The position numbers and the translations under genes were made by a program. From Pilasporangium apinafurcum (lineage: Eukaryota; Oomycota; Peronosporomycetes; Pythiales; Pythiaceae): DNA of 31,319 nt. The notes below the pieces were generated by a model. That model ran no database searches and had not been told where the DNA came from. It was given only the letters and a program-made list of their open reading frames with translations. Shown here in pieces: positions 19,560 to 29,680 of this stretch. The stretch spans positions 1 to 31,319 of the forward strand of contig BCKE01000029.1 of NCBI GenBank assembly GCA_001600495.1, written 5' to 3'. The first letter of the stretch is position 1; the number at the start of each line of letters is the position of its first letter.

Positions 19560-22139
19560 TCACGACCTGGAATGCTGTGTTGCCTCGATGAATCGCTTCA
19601 TCCACGTTTCTCGGCCCACACTCGCAGGTGCACGGAAGCGCAGCATTTGAGCACCCGCCTCAGGTGGTATCAGCTTAATTTTTAAGTCATCCGTTCGACT
19701 CTTCACGACGCTATATCCTGTGAGACAAATAGGCCGCTCGCATGGTGGTCCGCGCTCTTCGTAAGCACTCTTTGACTTATAACAAGTTAATGTGGCATGA
19801 TCCAACACAAAATAGTATTGTCGCCAGCTTTTGGAAAACATGTGACCTTTTTCATACCGCTCCAAGTAGCCCATAGACACCCGACTCTTCTCAGCCACTT
19901 TATCAATTGTTTTGATTGTCTTGCGGGTAGCCTGCATCGTACTTTGATACAATGACTGCTGATCACGGAGTGCACGCTCAACCATATCACTAGCACTTCG
20001 AATCGAACTATTGAGCTTCTCGGCTTGTTCTCCATACGATCGCTCAATCTCAGCGACAGCTTCCATCTCTTGGCGACTATATTCCTGATTCGTCTTCATA
20101 ATAATCTGTACTTGCTGTTGCTTTGCCTCCAGCGATTCTTCCAGCTCGGTGACTTTCTCTTCTTTTTCGTCACATGCACGGGAGAATCGCTGGTATTCTT
20201 TTTGTGTCAGCGCAATCAATCGACTCCGTACTGGTCCTTCAAAGAACCCAATTATGATCTTTGATGCCAGCGGTCCACGTGCCACGAAGTTATATTGGGA
20301 AATCATTGCTTCCAGATTGTTCTTGTACGTTAGCAGCTCAAATGGAAGCTTTGTCAGCGGAGGTTCATTCTTCGTCGGGTCAGTGGAAAGCGGAATAATA
20401 GATGATGTGGCACGATTAACGCGTGGCAGTTCCTTCAATTTTACTAAGTTGTCACTTTCGTTCTTGCGCAGCACTACGCCATGCAAATACCGAATCAATT
20501 CTGCACAAAACAAAGCAGAAGCAGCTAAATTTGCTCGTTCAAATTTTCTCTTGACTTCATTGATACGACGAAAGAGGTTCTTCTTGCCAACGTAAAAATT
20601 TACTGTACATACAAGTTCAGAATACTTGATCGTAGTACAGCGTAGGTCAAACAGAAATGGCAAAATAATTTCTTTCACGTCGTTCAACGCCTCGCGGTGA
20701 ATTTTCTCCAGCTGTGATGCATCCATTGGCATAGATTCACTGGGAGTGTGCATGTATTGCACTGGCACCGAATAACTCTTGATCGGTGCATTGTATTTTG
20801 CTAACAACTGATCTGGTGTGTCATGCACCGATGATAGGCGATGATGTTCCGAAACTCGGTCTTCATCCCCTTCATCATTCTCAGGGATATGTGGTAGCCC
20901 GGTACCGGCATTCGAGTCGGAAAGAGAGGAACTCGTAGGTTTACCTAAGAGCGAGAACTGCTTCGTAAATGCTCGCTCTGCTCGCTCCTTGAGAAAGCTG
21001 AAGATCCCAGTATTGAATGAAGATGCATTAGGAGATGCTGTAGAGGAAGGTACAACCCCATCTGCTGAGTCAGTCGACGTTTGACGTTTCAGCAGATTCC
21101 CAAACTCGTCGAAAGCAGAAAAGCTACCTTGCCCGGCATTCACGACTGCAACTTGCTGCTTTTGAAGTTTACGTTCCGTGATATCGACAAGATACTCGGC
21201 TGTGAATTCCACCTTCTCATACACGGTCAGCCGTGCATGCATGACATCACAGTATTTCTCAAATGCGGAGTTGACCAAGATCTTCCAGTACCCCAGGAGT
21301 ACGTTATTCACCATACGCTGCAGCACCAACTTGGTCTGTGACGACATGCTATGCGCAAGAGAGCGACAGAGATGCAAGAACAAACTGCCATCCATGTATC
21401 TGCCAAAAAACGGCTTGACCTGTGCATTCTCGAGCGCATGGGCGATAGCCTTGGACGACGTAAACGCCTGTGGGTACGCAAAACCCGCAGGTTGCTGTAA
21501 CGTATTGGATTTGACGACAATACAGTCACGGGTGTGCAGGTATCCATTCATGATCATTTGCGCGTCCATGTCGAACCCATGCCGCGACGGATTCATGAGT
21601 TTCTGCTCAAAATACTTGGTTGGTGATTCGCATCCTTCCATGTCCTTGATCTTCAAATCAATCGCCGCCCACGTAAATTTAGGTACAAACTCCTTCAGTA
21701 AGAGTGCATTATCCTCAGGTTTCCCATGTTCAGTCGCCTGGATCTGCAAGAAATCCGAAAGAAAACTCATCATATGGAAACTAGACGCAGTCAGCGGACC
21801 AGTTTTCGCAACAACCATATGAGTTGATAACAACAGCAATAGCGACCCCCAAAACGGCTCAGTATGGAGATCCACTCGACGGAGAATACACACGAGCGCT
21901 ACGGCGTCCTGGTCGTGGAGTGGAGCGGAGGTTGTACTGATATAAATGCCACGCTCGCCGTTGAAGTCAGAGCTGTCTGCGGAAGCGCCCTCTTCGAAAT
22001 GGAGCACGCTGAAGATCGCGATCTTGCGTGAAACGTGCTTGGTACTCTCCAAAACATCTATACCGGCGCCACGCATCCGCAGTTCGCGCTCCAGACCATC
22101 CTTACACGTGCAGAACGGCACATACGTGCTGCTCTCCAT
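19560..22139 (-). CDS. GBP-like (degenerate GTPase) protein with coiled coil and PH domain
   Basis: Single exon, 859 residues, ATG at 22139, stop TGA. The first ~260 residues align by eye with the N-terminal domain of guanylate-binding proteins: SVLHFEEGASADS sits where the P-loop should be, ILRRVDLHTEPFW where the DTEGL switch should be, LLLLLSTHMVVAKTGPL matches the following helix, and FVPKFTWAAIDLKI the FxWTLRDF strand. The P-loop GKS, the switch Gly and the T(L/V)RD Arg are missing, so GTP binding is doubtful. Residues ~270-340 fit the start of the GBP helical domain. A Ser-rich disordered part (~345-455) and helices follow, including a coiled coil (~650-735). A PH domain occupies ~756-855 (GYLERYEKGHMFSKSWRQ; final WMKRFIEA). 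A membrane- or phosphoinositide-binding dynamin-like role is inferred. It converges with the kinase gene, with 116 bp between stops. Confidence 0.78.
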   Translation of the reverse strand: MESSTYVPFCTCKDGLERELRMRGAGIDVLESTKHVSRKIAIFSVLHFEEGASADSSDFNGERGIYISTTSAPLHDQDAVALVCILRRVDLHTEPFWGSLLLLLSTHMVVAKTGPLTASSFHMMSFLSDFLQIQATEHGKPEDNALLLKEFVPKFTWAAIDLKIKDMEGCESPTKYFEQKLMNPSRHGFDMDAQMIMNGYLHTRDCIVVKSNTLQQPAGFAYPQAFTSSKAIAHALENAQVKPFFGRYMDGSLFLHLCRSLAHSMSSQTKLVLQRMVNNVLLGYWKILVNSAFEKYCDVMHARLTVYEKVEFTAEYLVDITERKLQKQQVAVVNAGQGSFSAFDEFGNLLKRQTSTDSADGVVPSSTASPNASSFNTGIFSFLKERAERAFTKQFSLLGKPTSSSLSDSNAGTGLPHIPENDEGDEDRVSEHHRLSSVHDTPDQLLAKYNAPIKSYSVPVQYMHTPSESMPMDASQLEKIHREALNDVKEIILPFLFDLRCTTIKYSELVCTVNFYVGKKNLFRRINEVKRKFERANLAASALFCAELIRYLHGVVLRKNESDNLVKLKELPRVNRATSSIIPLSTDPTKNEPPLTKLPFELLTYKNNLEAMISQYNFVARGPLASKIIIGFFEGPVRSRLIALTQKEYQRFSRACDEKEEKVTELEESLEAKQQQVQIIMKTNQEYSRQEMEAVAEIERSYGEQAEKLNSSIRSASDMVERALRDQQSLYQSTMQATRKTIKTIDKVAEKSRVSMGYLERYEKGHMFSKSWRQYYFVLDHATLTCYKSKSAYEERGPPCERPICLTGYSVVKSRTDDLKIKLIPPEAGAQMLRFRAPASVGRETWMKRFIEATQHSRS

Positions 22140-24997
22140 TGTGCTTCTTCCGATTGTGATTTTTACAAACGGCGGTGGGCTGTTTATATGGGTTTTAGTA
22201 TGGTAAACGTACTCTTGACCTCAGAGTATTAACCCACGTACGATAGGTGGGTGGGTTTGGTTAAAGCATTTGAGTCTGTGGCCTGACCCGTGAAATGAGA
22301 GTACCTCCATAAAATTATGCATTTAAGAAAAGTGATACTATTTAGAGTATCTTGTGTACCTACACCATATGCTGGATTGTTGAGCGACCAGCAGTCAATA
22401 CACTGGTATGTCGAAGTCATCGACAATTTTACAACGGCTGCAAGAGGATCTCTGTGGCTACGTCTCGTAAACTTCTTATTGACGTTAGTTAGATTGAATA
22501 TGCACTTGCAAAGACCATTGACTCCCTTTTACTGTATGGCTGTCAGGGTATGTTCACAAGGCTATAATGCGGACTGACGTATGGCAGAGAATGTTGCAGC
22601 CAAGACATAACAAGCAGTTGCCTGTGATAGAATAAGCGAGATTGAACGCACGCCAATCCCGAATGTTTCCGAACTAATGCATCGAATGGAACGAATGCCA
22701 ATGCGACATGCGAGGTCCCATCAAAGTAGAACTACTCCATTAAAAATGCTTCTAGATACGCTGTGTTTACATTTTGGAAATCGGTGGGGATCTTCAGAAG
22801 CTATGCGCATCTGCATCTGTCAAATGTTCGCCCATCCTCCTATTCGAGGTAGATGTGTCGCTTTCACTCTGTTGTAGCCATCACTGCTGTGCGTTATTCA
22901 AGCGAGCGACTATGCACGGCGAAGCGCAATGCTCTGCCACATTTTTGTTTTTCTTCAAGCTTGCTCACGTTGCATCCAAGTTAGTATTGCGTTCCTGGTT
23001 GAATAAGACTGAATCGAGAACAGCGGCCTCCACAACTGGCAAATTGCAGTTTATCTTGTAAAGGAATGCAGTACTAACGTCGATAGAGCTTTTATTTAGA
23101 AGCTATGTGCTCGTTGAGTAAAAAAAGCAGGCGACTCTTATCACAATCTTTGATATAACTGAGCTGATAGTAGTCAGGAACCTAATGCGAGTGACTCGGT
23201 GTATTCATTGCTTCCTTATGGAATAGTGGAATATGTCATTCTCGGTGCATTCATTCACTCGTCTTCTTTGCTGTACAAACCACAAATCCCACTGTTCCAT
23301 GTACAGTGGTAGTATCTGTATCATCTTCAACTGCAATAGCTACAACTCAACCGGACAACGATTAAGCGCCGGAACTTGGACAATATATCTTCAGAAGGCC
23401 ACATACCGCATGCATTGAAGCGAGCGAGTTAAACATTGCGCTCACAGCTACATGAATTGTTTCTATCTGTATCTGCCAACTGCTTGAACGTATGGAGTTT
23501 ATGTTTTGACAAAGAGATTGAATCTGTCACTCCCATCACACCTCATCAGTCACCTCATAAAGGTGGTATGATAGGGCGGAACTTCAACGTCGGTCAGAAC
23601 TTGACAGATCCGTTTCGCTTTCTGTCAATTATTGAGGAAGAAGATCCACTCGAATGATAGATGCGCAGCGACAAAAAAGCGATTTTGTGGCTTGAAGAAT
23701 GAAGAGCAGCTGAGAAAGAGTGTAAGATTCGCTGGAGCATCCCCTTGCATTCATTACCCATCCACCAGAAGACGAGATTCGATTTCAATGAGAATAGATG
23801 AAAGACTAAGTTCGGTCGCGATCTATTGCTTCAGCCATTTCAGTGGAAAAAGAGGGGAATTGATGATATTCGTTGTCATTTATATCACAAACAAAACAAC
23901 GCTTTCTCATACTGTAAGAGCTAACTGTGCCGTCATTAGTCTACTGTAAGTGCGTAGAGTGGGCCTCGTCGAGTCTTTGATACGTACCAAAATATTTGAG
24001 AGACACCAAGTGAAGTATGCACAGTACGTGCTCAGCTACGATCGATTTGTCTGTCCAACTCCGGATCTGGAATAGAATAAACTGGATTGCTGGGCGCTAA
24101 TTTATGCCATCACATCCTCATTTGGCACGTTGAGGTTCTGAAGAACCACGCTGTGATGCTGGTGATGGAGCAGACAGAAAGTAACTCGTCGCAGCACATC
24201 TACAGATGATAGTGCGGTGGGGTTATGCTGATAGAGAGGGCAGCAGTGTGTGGGACGTGTATCTTCTCCTGTCGTCTGTCTTTCCTACTTTCGTTTTTTT
24301 CTCGTCTACGACCATCTTTTAATAAAAGTTGAAGTGATTATAGCCACTTCGTTCGAACAGCAATTATTGGAACTTTAGCTCAAATTGTTGGCAAAATTGA
24401 TCCAAGTAGTCGACAAAGCCTAGCATTACCTTCTTGGGAGCGAGTGTATTAGTATGAAGTGTTCTAAAGCATCGGTTGGTAGATTACCACATCTGCGCGA
24501 TTGCTGATGCGGAACGTTAAGGCATGTCATCCATTTTTGCGTGACATTTAGCTACTGTCAATCATTAAAGCTATCCATCATGTGGATATCTTCTCAATGT
24601 GCCATCTTCTGCTCTAGGCACTACACAATATTTTTGACCTTTTGGATGTTCATATTGTCGGCTCTTTCAAATGACAATGTTTTGCTGTTAGCCCACAGCG
24701 GTGTTGTGTGTGCTTGAACCTCAACCCTTGGCATTCTAGACTCAGATTCCACTCTTGTGGTTGGTTAACCATAGATGTTCAACTTGTAAACGTAGAAACC
24801 ACTACCAAAACCGTCTATGCACATCTAGAGACATGATTAATCCGCTTAGCAATGCGCTCGATCCTACTATACACAGCGTCTTTCCACTATCTCCACACAT
24901 ATTGCACCCCCATAGAATCCCATCAGAAATGTAAGCGAAGATTGCAATCACCTCACTTCTTGTTTTGCCTTCAACCTCCAACAAGACCAACACGAAG
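22140..24997. other. Large gene-poor spacer (2.9 kb)
   Basis: Only short frames (<110 codons) occur, with no recognisable homology, no consistent splice pairs and no tRNA-like B box. The left end holds the promoter of the minus-strand GBP/PH gene (a CATATAAA sequence lies about 45 nt before its ATG). The right end holds the promoter of the first hydrolase-like gene. A segment at 24116-24145 resembles one in the next spacer. I looked for a decayed hydrolase copy on both strands and found none. Confidence 0.55.
24951..24969 (+). promoter_or_regulatory. Initiator-like motif, hydrolase copy 1
   Basis: cctcacttcttgttttgcc lies 47 nt before the ATG at 24998. The same pattern, (G/C)CTCACTT followed by a T-rich stretch ending TTTYGCY, occurs at a similar distance before copies 2 and 3. 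It resembles the oomycete initiator core. Confidence 0.5.
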
Positions 24998-26650
24998 ATG
25001 TGGACCAGCGGTGCTTCTATCAAACGCGCTGCTTTTGCAGCTGTGACCTTCTTTGCCTTGACAAGCGATACCATCGCGGCGCAACGCACACTTCGACGCC
25101 TGGAAGAAATGCCTTCACTGCGTCTCCACTTCACTATGAAGAAAAGTTTAATGGCTGTGCAAGGCCAAACACAATTCGACGTGTTGGCGAGCCCAGTCGT
25201 TTCGTCTGATGGCAGCATATTATATGATGCCATCGCCACGTTTGAAGGTGACGACGGTACAACCTACAAATATATCCTTGCAGATGGCCAAGCCTACTCG
25301 GTGCAAATTTCGAGTGAGACCAATTCGGAAACCGTGCAGTGTTTGTCCAGCGCTGCGGTTCCATCGGTGAACAACATCTTGGCTGCCATTGACGCTGCTA
25401 TCCCCATTGAAGGCACTCCTTCGAGTACTAGCAGTAATCTACAGTGCGCTACGGGTAGTCTGTCACTTGTCACCTTTGCTGGCGTCAACTATGGTCTCTG
25501 TTCTGAGGCTAGTGGTTTCAAGATTTATGGTGCCGATGTGGATATCGAGGCCGACTACTTGAACACGGCACCTGTGATTGTGGCACCGAGCATCTCTTGT
25601 GCGCCTGTTGCCAGCAGCGCAACGGTCAATTCGAACACGATGGCGATTCTCACGGGTACTGCCCCTACTTCTACTACCAACAATACCACCCGAGCACTGG
25701 AAAGTGAGGGTGAGGAAGTTCAAGAAGCCACTTGCGCCTGCAAGGGCAAGAAACGACCATGCATTTTTTTCAACGGTCGTGGGGTTGAAAAGGAGACTGG
25801 CATCCAAACTTCGACCGATTACTTTGGGAACATTGCTTCGCGTGCTCCTTGCTGCTCGTCAATCAAATACGCTGTGATGAACACTGTCGACTATGCCTGG
25901 ACAGACGCTACACAACAAACTAAGGTGTGCAACTACGCCCGATCTGTGAGTAGCACGAGCACGTCGACTACTATCAAAGACACGATCATCGTCGCCCACT
26001 CGATGGGTAACTTGCTCGTGGCTGGCGCCTTAGCAAATAACAAGTGCACATTGGATGCCTCGTCGTCTTGGGTCGCGATCAGTGGACCAATGAAAGGCAG
26101 CATGGCCTCGGACTATCTGGAAGGTGCGTGCGCTGGGGGCGGTCTCTTGGCCATTATCGCTGATCTGGTTGGTGGCTGCCCGCCAGACGCTGCCACTGAA
26201 TCCATGTTCTATCAGGGCGGTTCGTACGCGTCCAGTACACTCAACTCTGCTTACACAGCCGCTCAAGCTGCCTACCAAAAATACGTGACTGGTGCGATGT
26301 GCAGCAACGCTAACTCGGGTCTGTTTTCGCTCGACCAGGCCAAGTATAAACTGGCAGGATCTCTGATCCCGCACAAGTCGTCGCAAAATGATGGCGTGGT
26401 ACGTACATTGCGTTTCGGTTTGGTTCTCTGTAGCACCGCCCAATGATCTCATTTTTTGCTTGCCTGTTTGTCAATATAGGTGGAATACACGAGTTGCGCC
26501 GGTGGAATCTCCACATCTAAGTTTAGCAACACGTACACGAGTCCGTTCTACGTGACGACACTCAACCACGCTGATACCGCCTTCCGCCACGGTGACGCGA
26601 GCTCCAACACGGCGCAAATGCCTGTGAAATGGTTTGAATGTCTATTGTAA
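24998..26650 (+). CDS. Secreted alpha/beta-hydrolase-like protein, tandem copy 1
   Basis: Two exons, 24998-26398 and 26480-26650, with an 81-nt GT-AG intron (gtacgt ... atag). Total 1572 nt, 523 residues. Signal peptide ~1-28, cleavage near AA|QR. An N-terminal domain (~40-200) rich in beta-strand character and Cys precedes a Glu-rich linker, a CxCKG..(R)PC motif (~246-255) and the putative hydrolase core. FFNGRG (~257-262) sits at the oxyanion position, and IVAHSMGN (nucleophile Ser ~335) resembles a lipase elbow with Ala replacing the first Gly. LNHADTAFRHGD near the C terminus, encoded by exon 2, offers a catalytic His. The substrate is unknown; lipase, esterase or thioesterase activity is possible. 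Without splicing the frame stops soon after DGVV and loses that His. About three quarters of residues match copy 2 in the segment compared by eye. Confidence 0.83.
26399..26479 (+). other. Intron present only in hydrolase copy 1
   Basis: The sequence GTG|gtacgt ... caatatag|GTG interrupts the DGV/VEY codons. Copy 2 reads straight through the same place (gatggagtggtggaatac). The 81-nt insert has good splice signals and an in-frame stop if retained. Confidence 0.75.
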
Positions 26651-28098
26651 GTGCGCATTAAAAAGGGAGGCGAGTGATATCATCTTTGTCGTGATTTGTC
26701 GTTGTAAAAATGCTCTCAGTAAAGCACTGTTAGTATAATGAAAATACGGTTACTCTAGTTCTTAGCCCATCGCCTGTGTTGGCTCATGAATGAGCACGAC
26801 AGCTCCATCGAAATATGCGCTGTGTGTAGCAATGTATGTATTCAGAGAGAGGAAACTTTCTATAGTCTGTAAGCACCCAATATGAACTCTATGATACTAA
26901 CATCAACGATAAGCAATGATTTCTCCACTTTGAACCCCTTGTTTAGATTATTCAACTCAGCCATCCATTGAAGCGCTAAGTATATTGCGTCGGAGAATCT
27001 CTGTATCTCATGTTTTTCCAGTCGCTGTCTAAATGCTTGTTATTGATAAGAGTGTCATTACGTGAAGGAGATGGTATCGACCAAATTGAAACTGGGGAAA
27101 TGCAATTTGACATTTGCTCTCATCTTCATTTGGCATGTTGAGGAACTGGAGAAGAAGGACTGGATTTCACTGGTTGAGAAGGGCCAATTGGTGTGCTGAC
27201 CGGTGCTAGAAACAGTGGAAGAAACATATCGCACTTGATGGAGCCAACTTTTTTTATTCAAGTGCAAGCTCAAGAACAGTTAGAACTGGATCTTTGCGAA
27301 TCCACGATTTGATATAGCCCCACACTAGTCTAATCACTTCTTACTGCTAATAGGGGAACTTTACAAAGCATCTCCTCCGCAAACTTTTGACGTAACGATC
27401 CAAAGACGTGGAACATCTTTTAACGTGTCGATTACTAATAGCATCACTTGAACTTATTTACAACTGTTCTTGAGTGGTGACTACATACACCTGGATTGAC
27501 TCGTGATGGTTACCATCACTAAATCCGTGGTTATTCTTTAGAGCCAGGAGAGCATCCCGAAATGTGTCCATGTAGTCAGTAATGTGTGCTTGTCCTATGG
27601 TAATTAGCTATTTCTACACACTACTGTTTTGCGAGATCGGTCTTCTTCTCTCTGTTGTTTTTCTTTGGTGATGGTGAATGAAATGATGCATTCAGTAATC
27701 AAGCGTGGAGACTGTTCAGCTTATTTGACAGATGAAACTACACTTGAAGATCGTGATCAGTGATACATCATCAACACCAGTCGTTGCATCGTCACGCTTA
27801 ACTGCCGCCAGATGGTTGATTCCTTTCGCAATCATCCGATTTTTAACAGACTCAATCGCATTTTATGCACCAAGCAAGTGGAGATGCGTCTCACCAAGCA
27901 GCAAAATGAAACTTCACACTTCTGCTTCATGACATCATCGCCCGATAGCAAACTCATCGAAAGAGCTTACCGTCAACCCTCTCCTCCTTTTGCTGAGAAA
28001 GTCGCAGCCAACCACTTTCCTGTCTGTTTCCACCTGCTCACTTTTTCTTTTGCCGTCTATCTCAAACATCTCCAATAGCAACAAGAGCACTTTCCAAG
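26651..28098. other. Spacer between hydrolase copies 1 and 2 (1.45 kb)
   Basis: No gene is supported; the open frames are short and unrelated to known proteins. At 27124-27153 a 30-bp stretch matches 24116-24145 of the preceding spacer at 25 positions, at a similar distance upstream of the next copy (975 versus 882 bp). The 3' end holds the promoter of copy 2. Confidence 0.5.
28036..28054 (+). promoter_or_regulatory. Initiator-like motif, hydrolase copy 2
   Basis: gctcactttttcttttgcc lies 63 nt before the ATG at 28099. It matches the corresponding site of copy 1 at 15 of 19 positions and begins like the oomycete initiator. Confidence 0.5.
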
Positions 28099-29658
28099 AT
28101 GTGGATGACCTCCTTCTCCATGAACCATTTTATACTTGCATTCGTTGCTATCTTCATGTTGTTAAGTAATGCAGCTGCAGCGCAACGCAATCTACGGCGT
28201 CTGTCCGACTTACCGTCACTTCGGCTTCATGTAACCATGAAGAAGAGCTCCCTGGCTGTGCAGGGTCGAACACAGTTTGATGTGTTGGCCAATCCTGTTG
28301 TTGCTTCAGATGGGAGTGTCCTATATGACGCCATTGCGACGTTCCGCGACGATGCTACCACATACAAGTACATTCTCTCAGATGGTCATGCATACTACGT
28401 TGAAGAATCGGAGACAAACTCGACGCAAACGGCTGAGTGTCTCGCTACCAGTGCCATCCCATCTATAAGCGACATTTTGTCTGCCATTGATGCGGCCGTT
28501 CCCATTGAGTTTGAAGCTGATACTTCCAGCCACCTCCAATGCGCTACCGGTGCTTTATCGCTCGTCACCTTTGCTGGTGTCAACTATGGTCTGTGTGTGG
28601 AATCGACGGGATTCACAATCTACGGAGCTGATCTCGACATCGAAGCAAGTTACCTAAGTACTTCAGTCACAATCACACCACCAAGTATCATCTGTTCAGC
28701 TGTTGAGACGAGCACGACTGTCAGTTCCAACACGTTGGCCATTCTCACAGGCACAACGACTTCCAATGCTACGACCACTCGAGTTTTGGAGAGTGAGGAA
28801 GCTGATGTGGAAGAAGCCACGTGTACATGCAAAGGCAGTGTGCGTCCGTGCATCTTTTTCCACGGATTGGGTAGTGAAACCGAAACTGGTATCCAAACGA
28901 CATCTGACTATTTCGGTGATGTCTCTTCTCGAGCCCCATGCTGTTCCTCCATCAAATATGCAGTGCTCAACACTGTCGATTATGCCTGGACTGACTCGAC
29001 ACTACAGCAGAAAGTGTGCACATATGCAGCTTCTGTGAGTAGTACCAGCACGTCTACCACCATCAAGAACACCATCATTGTCGCTCACTCAATGGGGAAT
29101 TTGATGTTGGCAGGTGCCTTGGCAAATGGCAAATGCACATTGGACTCGACAACATCGTGGGTTGCTTTGAGTGGTCCCATGAAAGGTAGCATGGGTTCAG
29201 ATTACCTACAAAGTACATGTTCAGGTGGTGGAGTGCTAGCTGCTATTGCTGATCTGGTTGGTGGTTGTCCTGCCAATACTGCTACCATCTCTATGGCATA
29301 CGAAGGTGGTTCTTATGCTTCTAGTGCTTTAAACACTGCCTATGCAGCGGCTCAAGCTGCTTATCAGAAATATGTCAGCGCAGCAATCTGTAGTAATGCC
29401 TACACTGGCATCGTCTCCACGGACCAAGCCAAGTATGCGCTAGCTGGCTCTATCATTCCTCACAAATCCTCTCAAAATGATGGAGTGGTGGAATACCAGA
29501 GCTGTGCTGGTGGTCTCTCAACTTCTAAATTTGGAAGCACGTACACTAGCACCTTCTACGTGACGTCGCTCAATCATGCTGACACAGCATTCCGTCATGG
29601 TGACTCGAGCACCAGTACTGCACGTATGCCAGTGAAATGGTTTGAATGTCTCCTATAA
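28099..29658 (+). CDS. Secreted alpha/beta-hydrolase-like protein, tandem copy 2
   Basis: Intronless, 519 residues, stop TAA. Signal peptide ~1-28 (hydrophobic FILAFVAIFMLL, cleavage near AAA|QR), followed directly by RNLRRLSDLPSLRL. The layout equals copy 1: strand-rich N-terminal domain, acidic linker (ESEEADVEEA), TCTCKG..RPC, FFHGLG (~253-258, a normal HG-type oxyanion motif), PCCSS, IVAHSMGN (Ser ~331) and C-terminal LNHADTAFRHGD. Ala precedes the usual His-Ser-Met-Gly elbow. Eight or more Cys are conserved with copy 1, which fits an oxidised extracellular protein. No transmembrane anchor is seen after the signal peptide. Family name and substrate are not recognised. A secreted virulence or saprotrophic enzyme is plausible but unproven. 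Confidence 0.87.
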   Translation: MWMTSFSMNHFILAFVAIFMLLSNAAAAQRNLRRLSDLPSLRLHVTMKKSSLAVQGRTQFDVLANPVVASDGSVLYDAIATFRDDATTYKYILSDGHAYYVEESETNSTQTAECLATSAIPSISDILSAIDAAVPIEFEADTSSHLQCATGALSLVTFAGVNYGLCVESTGFTIYGADLDIEASYLSTSVTITPPSIICSAVETSTTVSSNTLAILTGTTTSNATTTRVLESEEADVEEATCTCKGSVRPCIFFHGLGSETETGIQTTSDYFGDVSSRAPCCSSIKYAVLNTVDYAWTDSTLQQKVCTYAASVSSTSTSTTIKNTIIVAHSMGNLMLAGALANGKCTLDSTTSWVALSGPMKGSMGSDYLQSTCSGGGVLAAIADLVGGCPANTATISMAYEGGSYASSALNTAYAAAQAAYQKYVSAAICSNAYTGIVSTDQAKYALAGSIIPHKSSQNDGVVEYQSCAGGLSTSKFGSTYTSTFYVTSLNHADTAFRHGDSSTSTARMPVKWFECLL

Positions 29659-29674
29659 ATCGTATGTCTATAAT

Positions 29675-29680
29675 AATAAA
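29675..29680 (+). terminator. Possible polyadenylation signal of hydrolase copy 2
   Basis: AATAAA lies 17 nt after the stop codon in an AT-rich stretch. Oomycete polyadenylation signals are weakly conserved, so this is only a candidate. Confidence 0.35.

Noticed and set aside
22677-23949. Several 60-105 codon frames in the large spacer
   Set aside because: No homology recognised, no splice-compatible neighbours, frames overlap each other on both strands as expected by chance.
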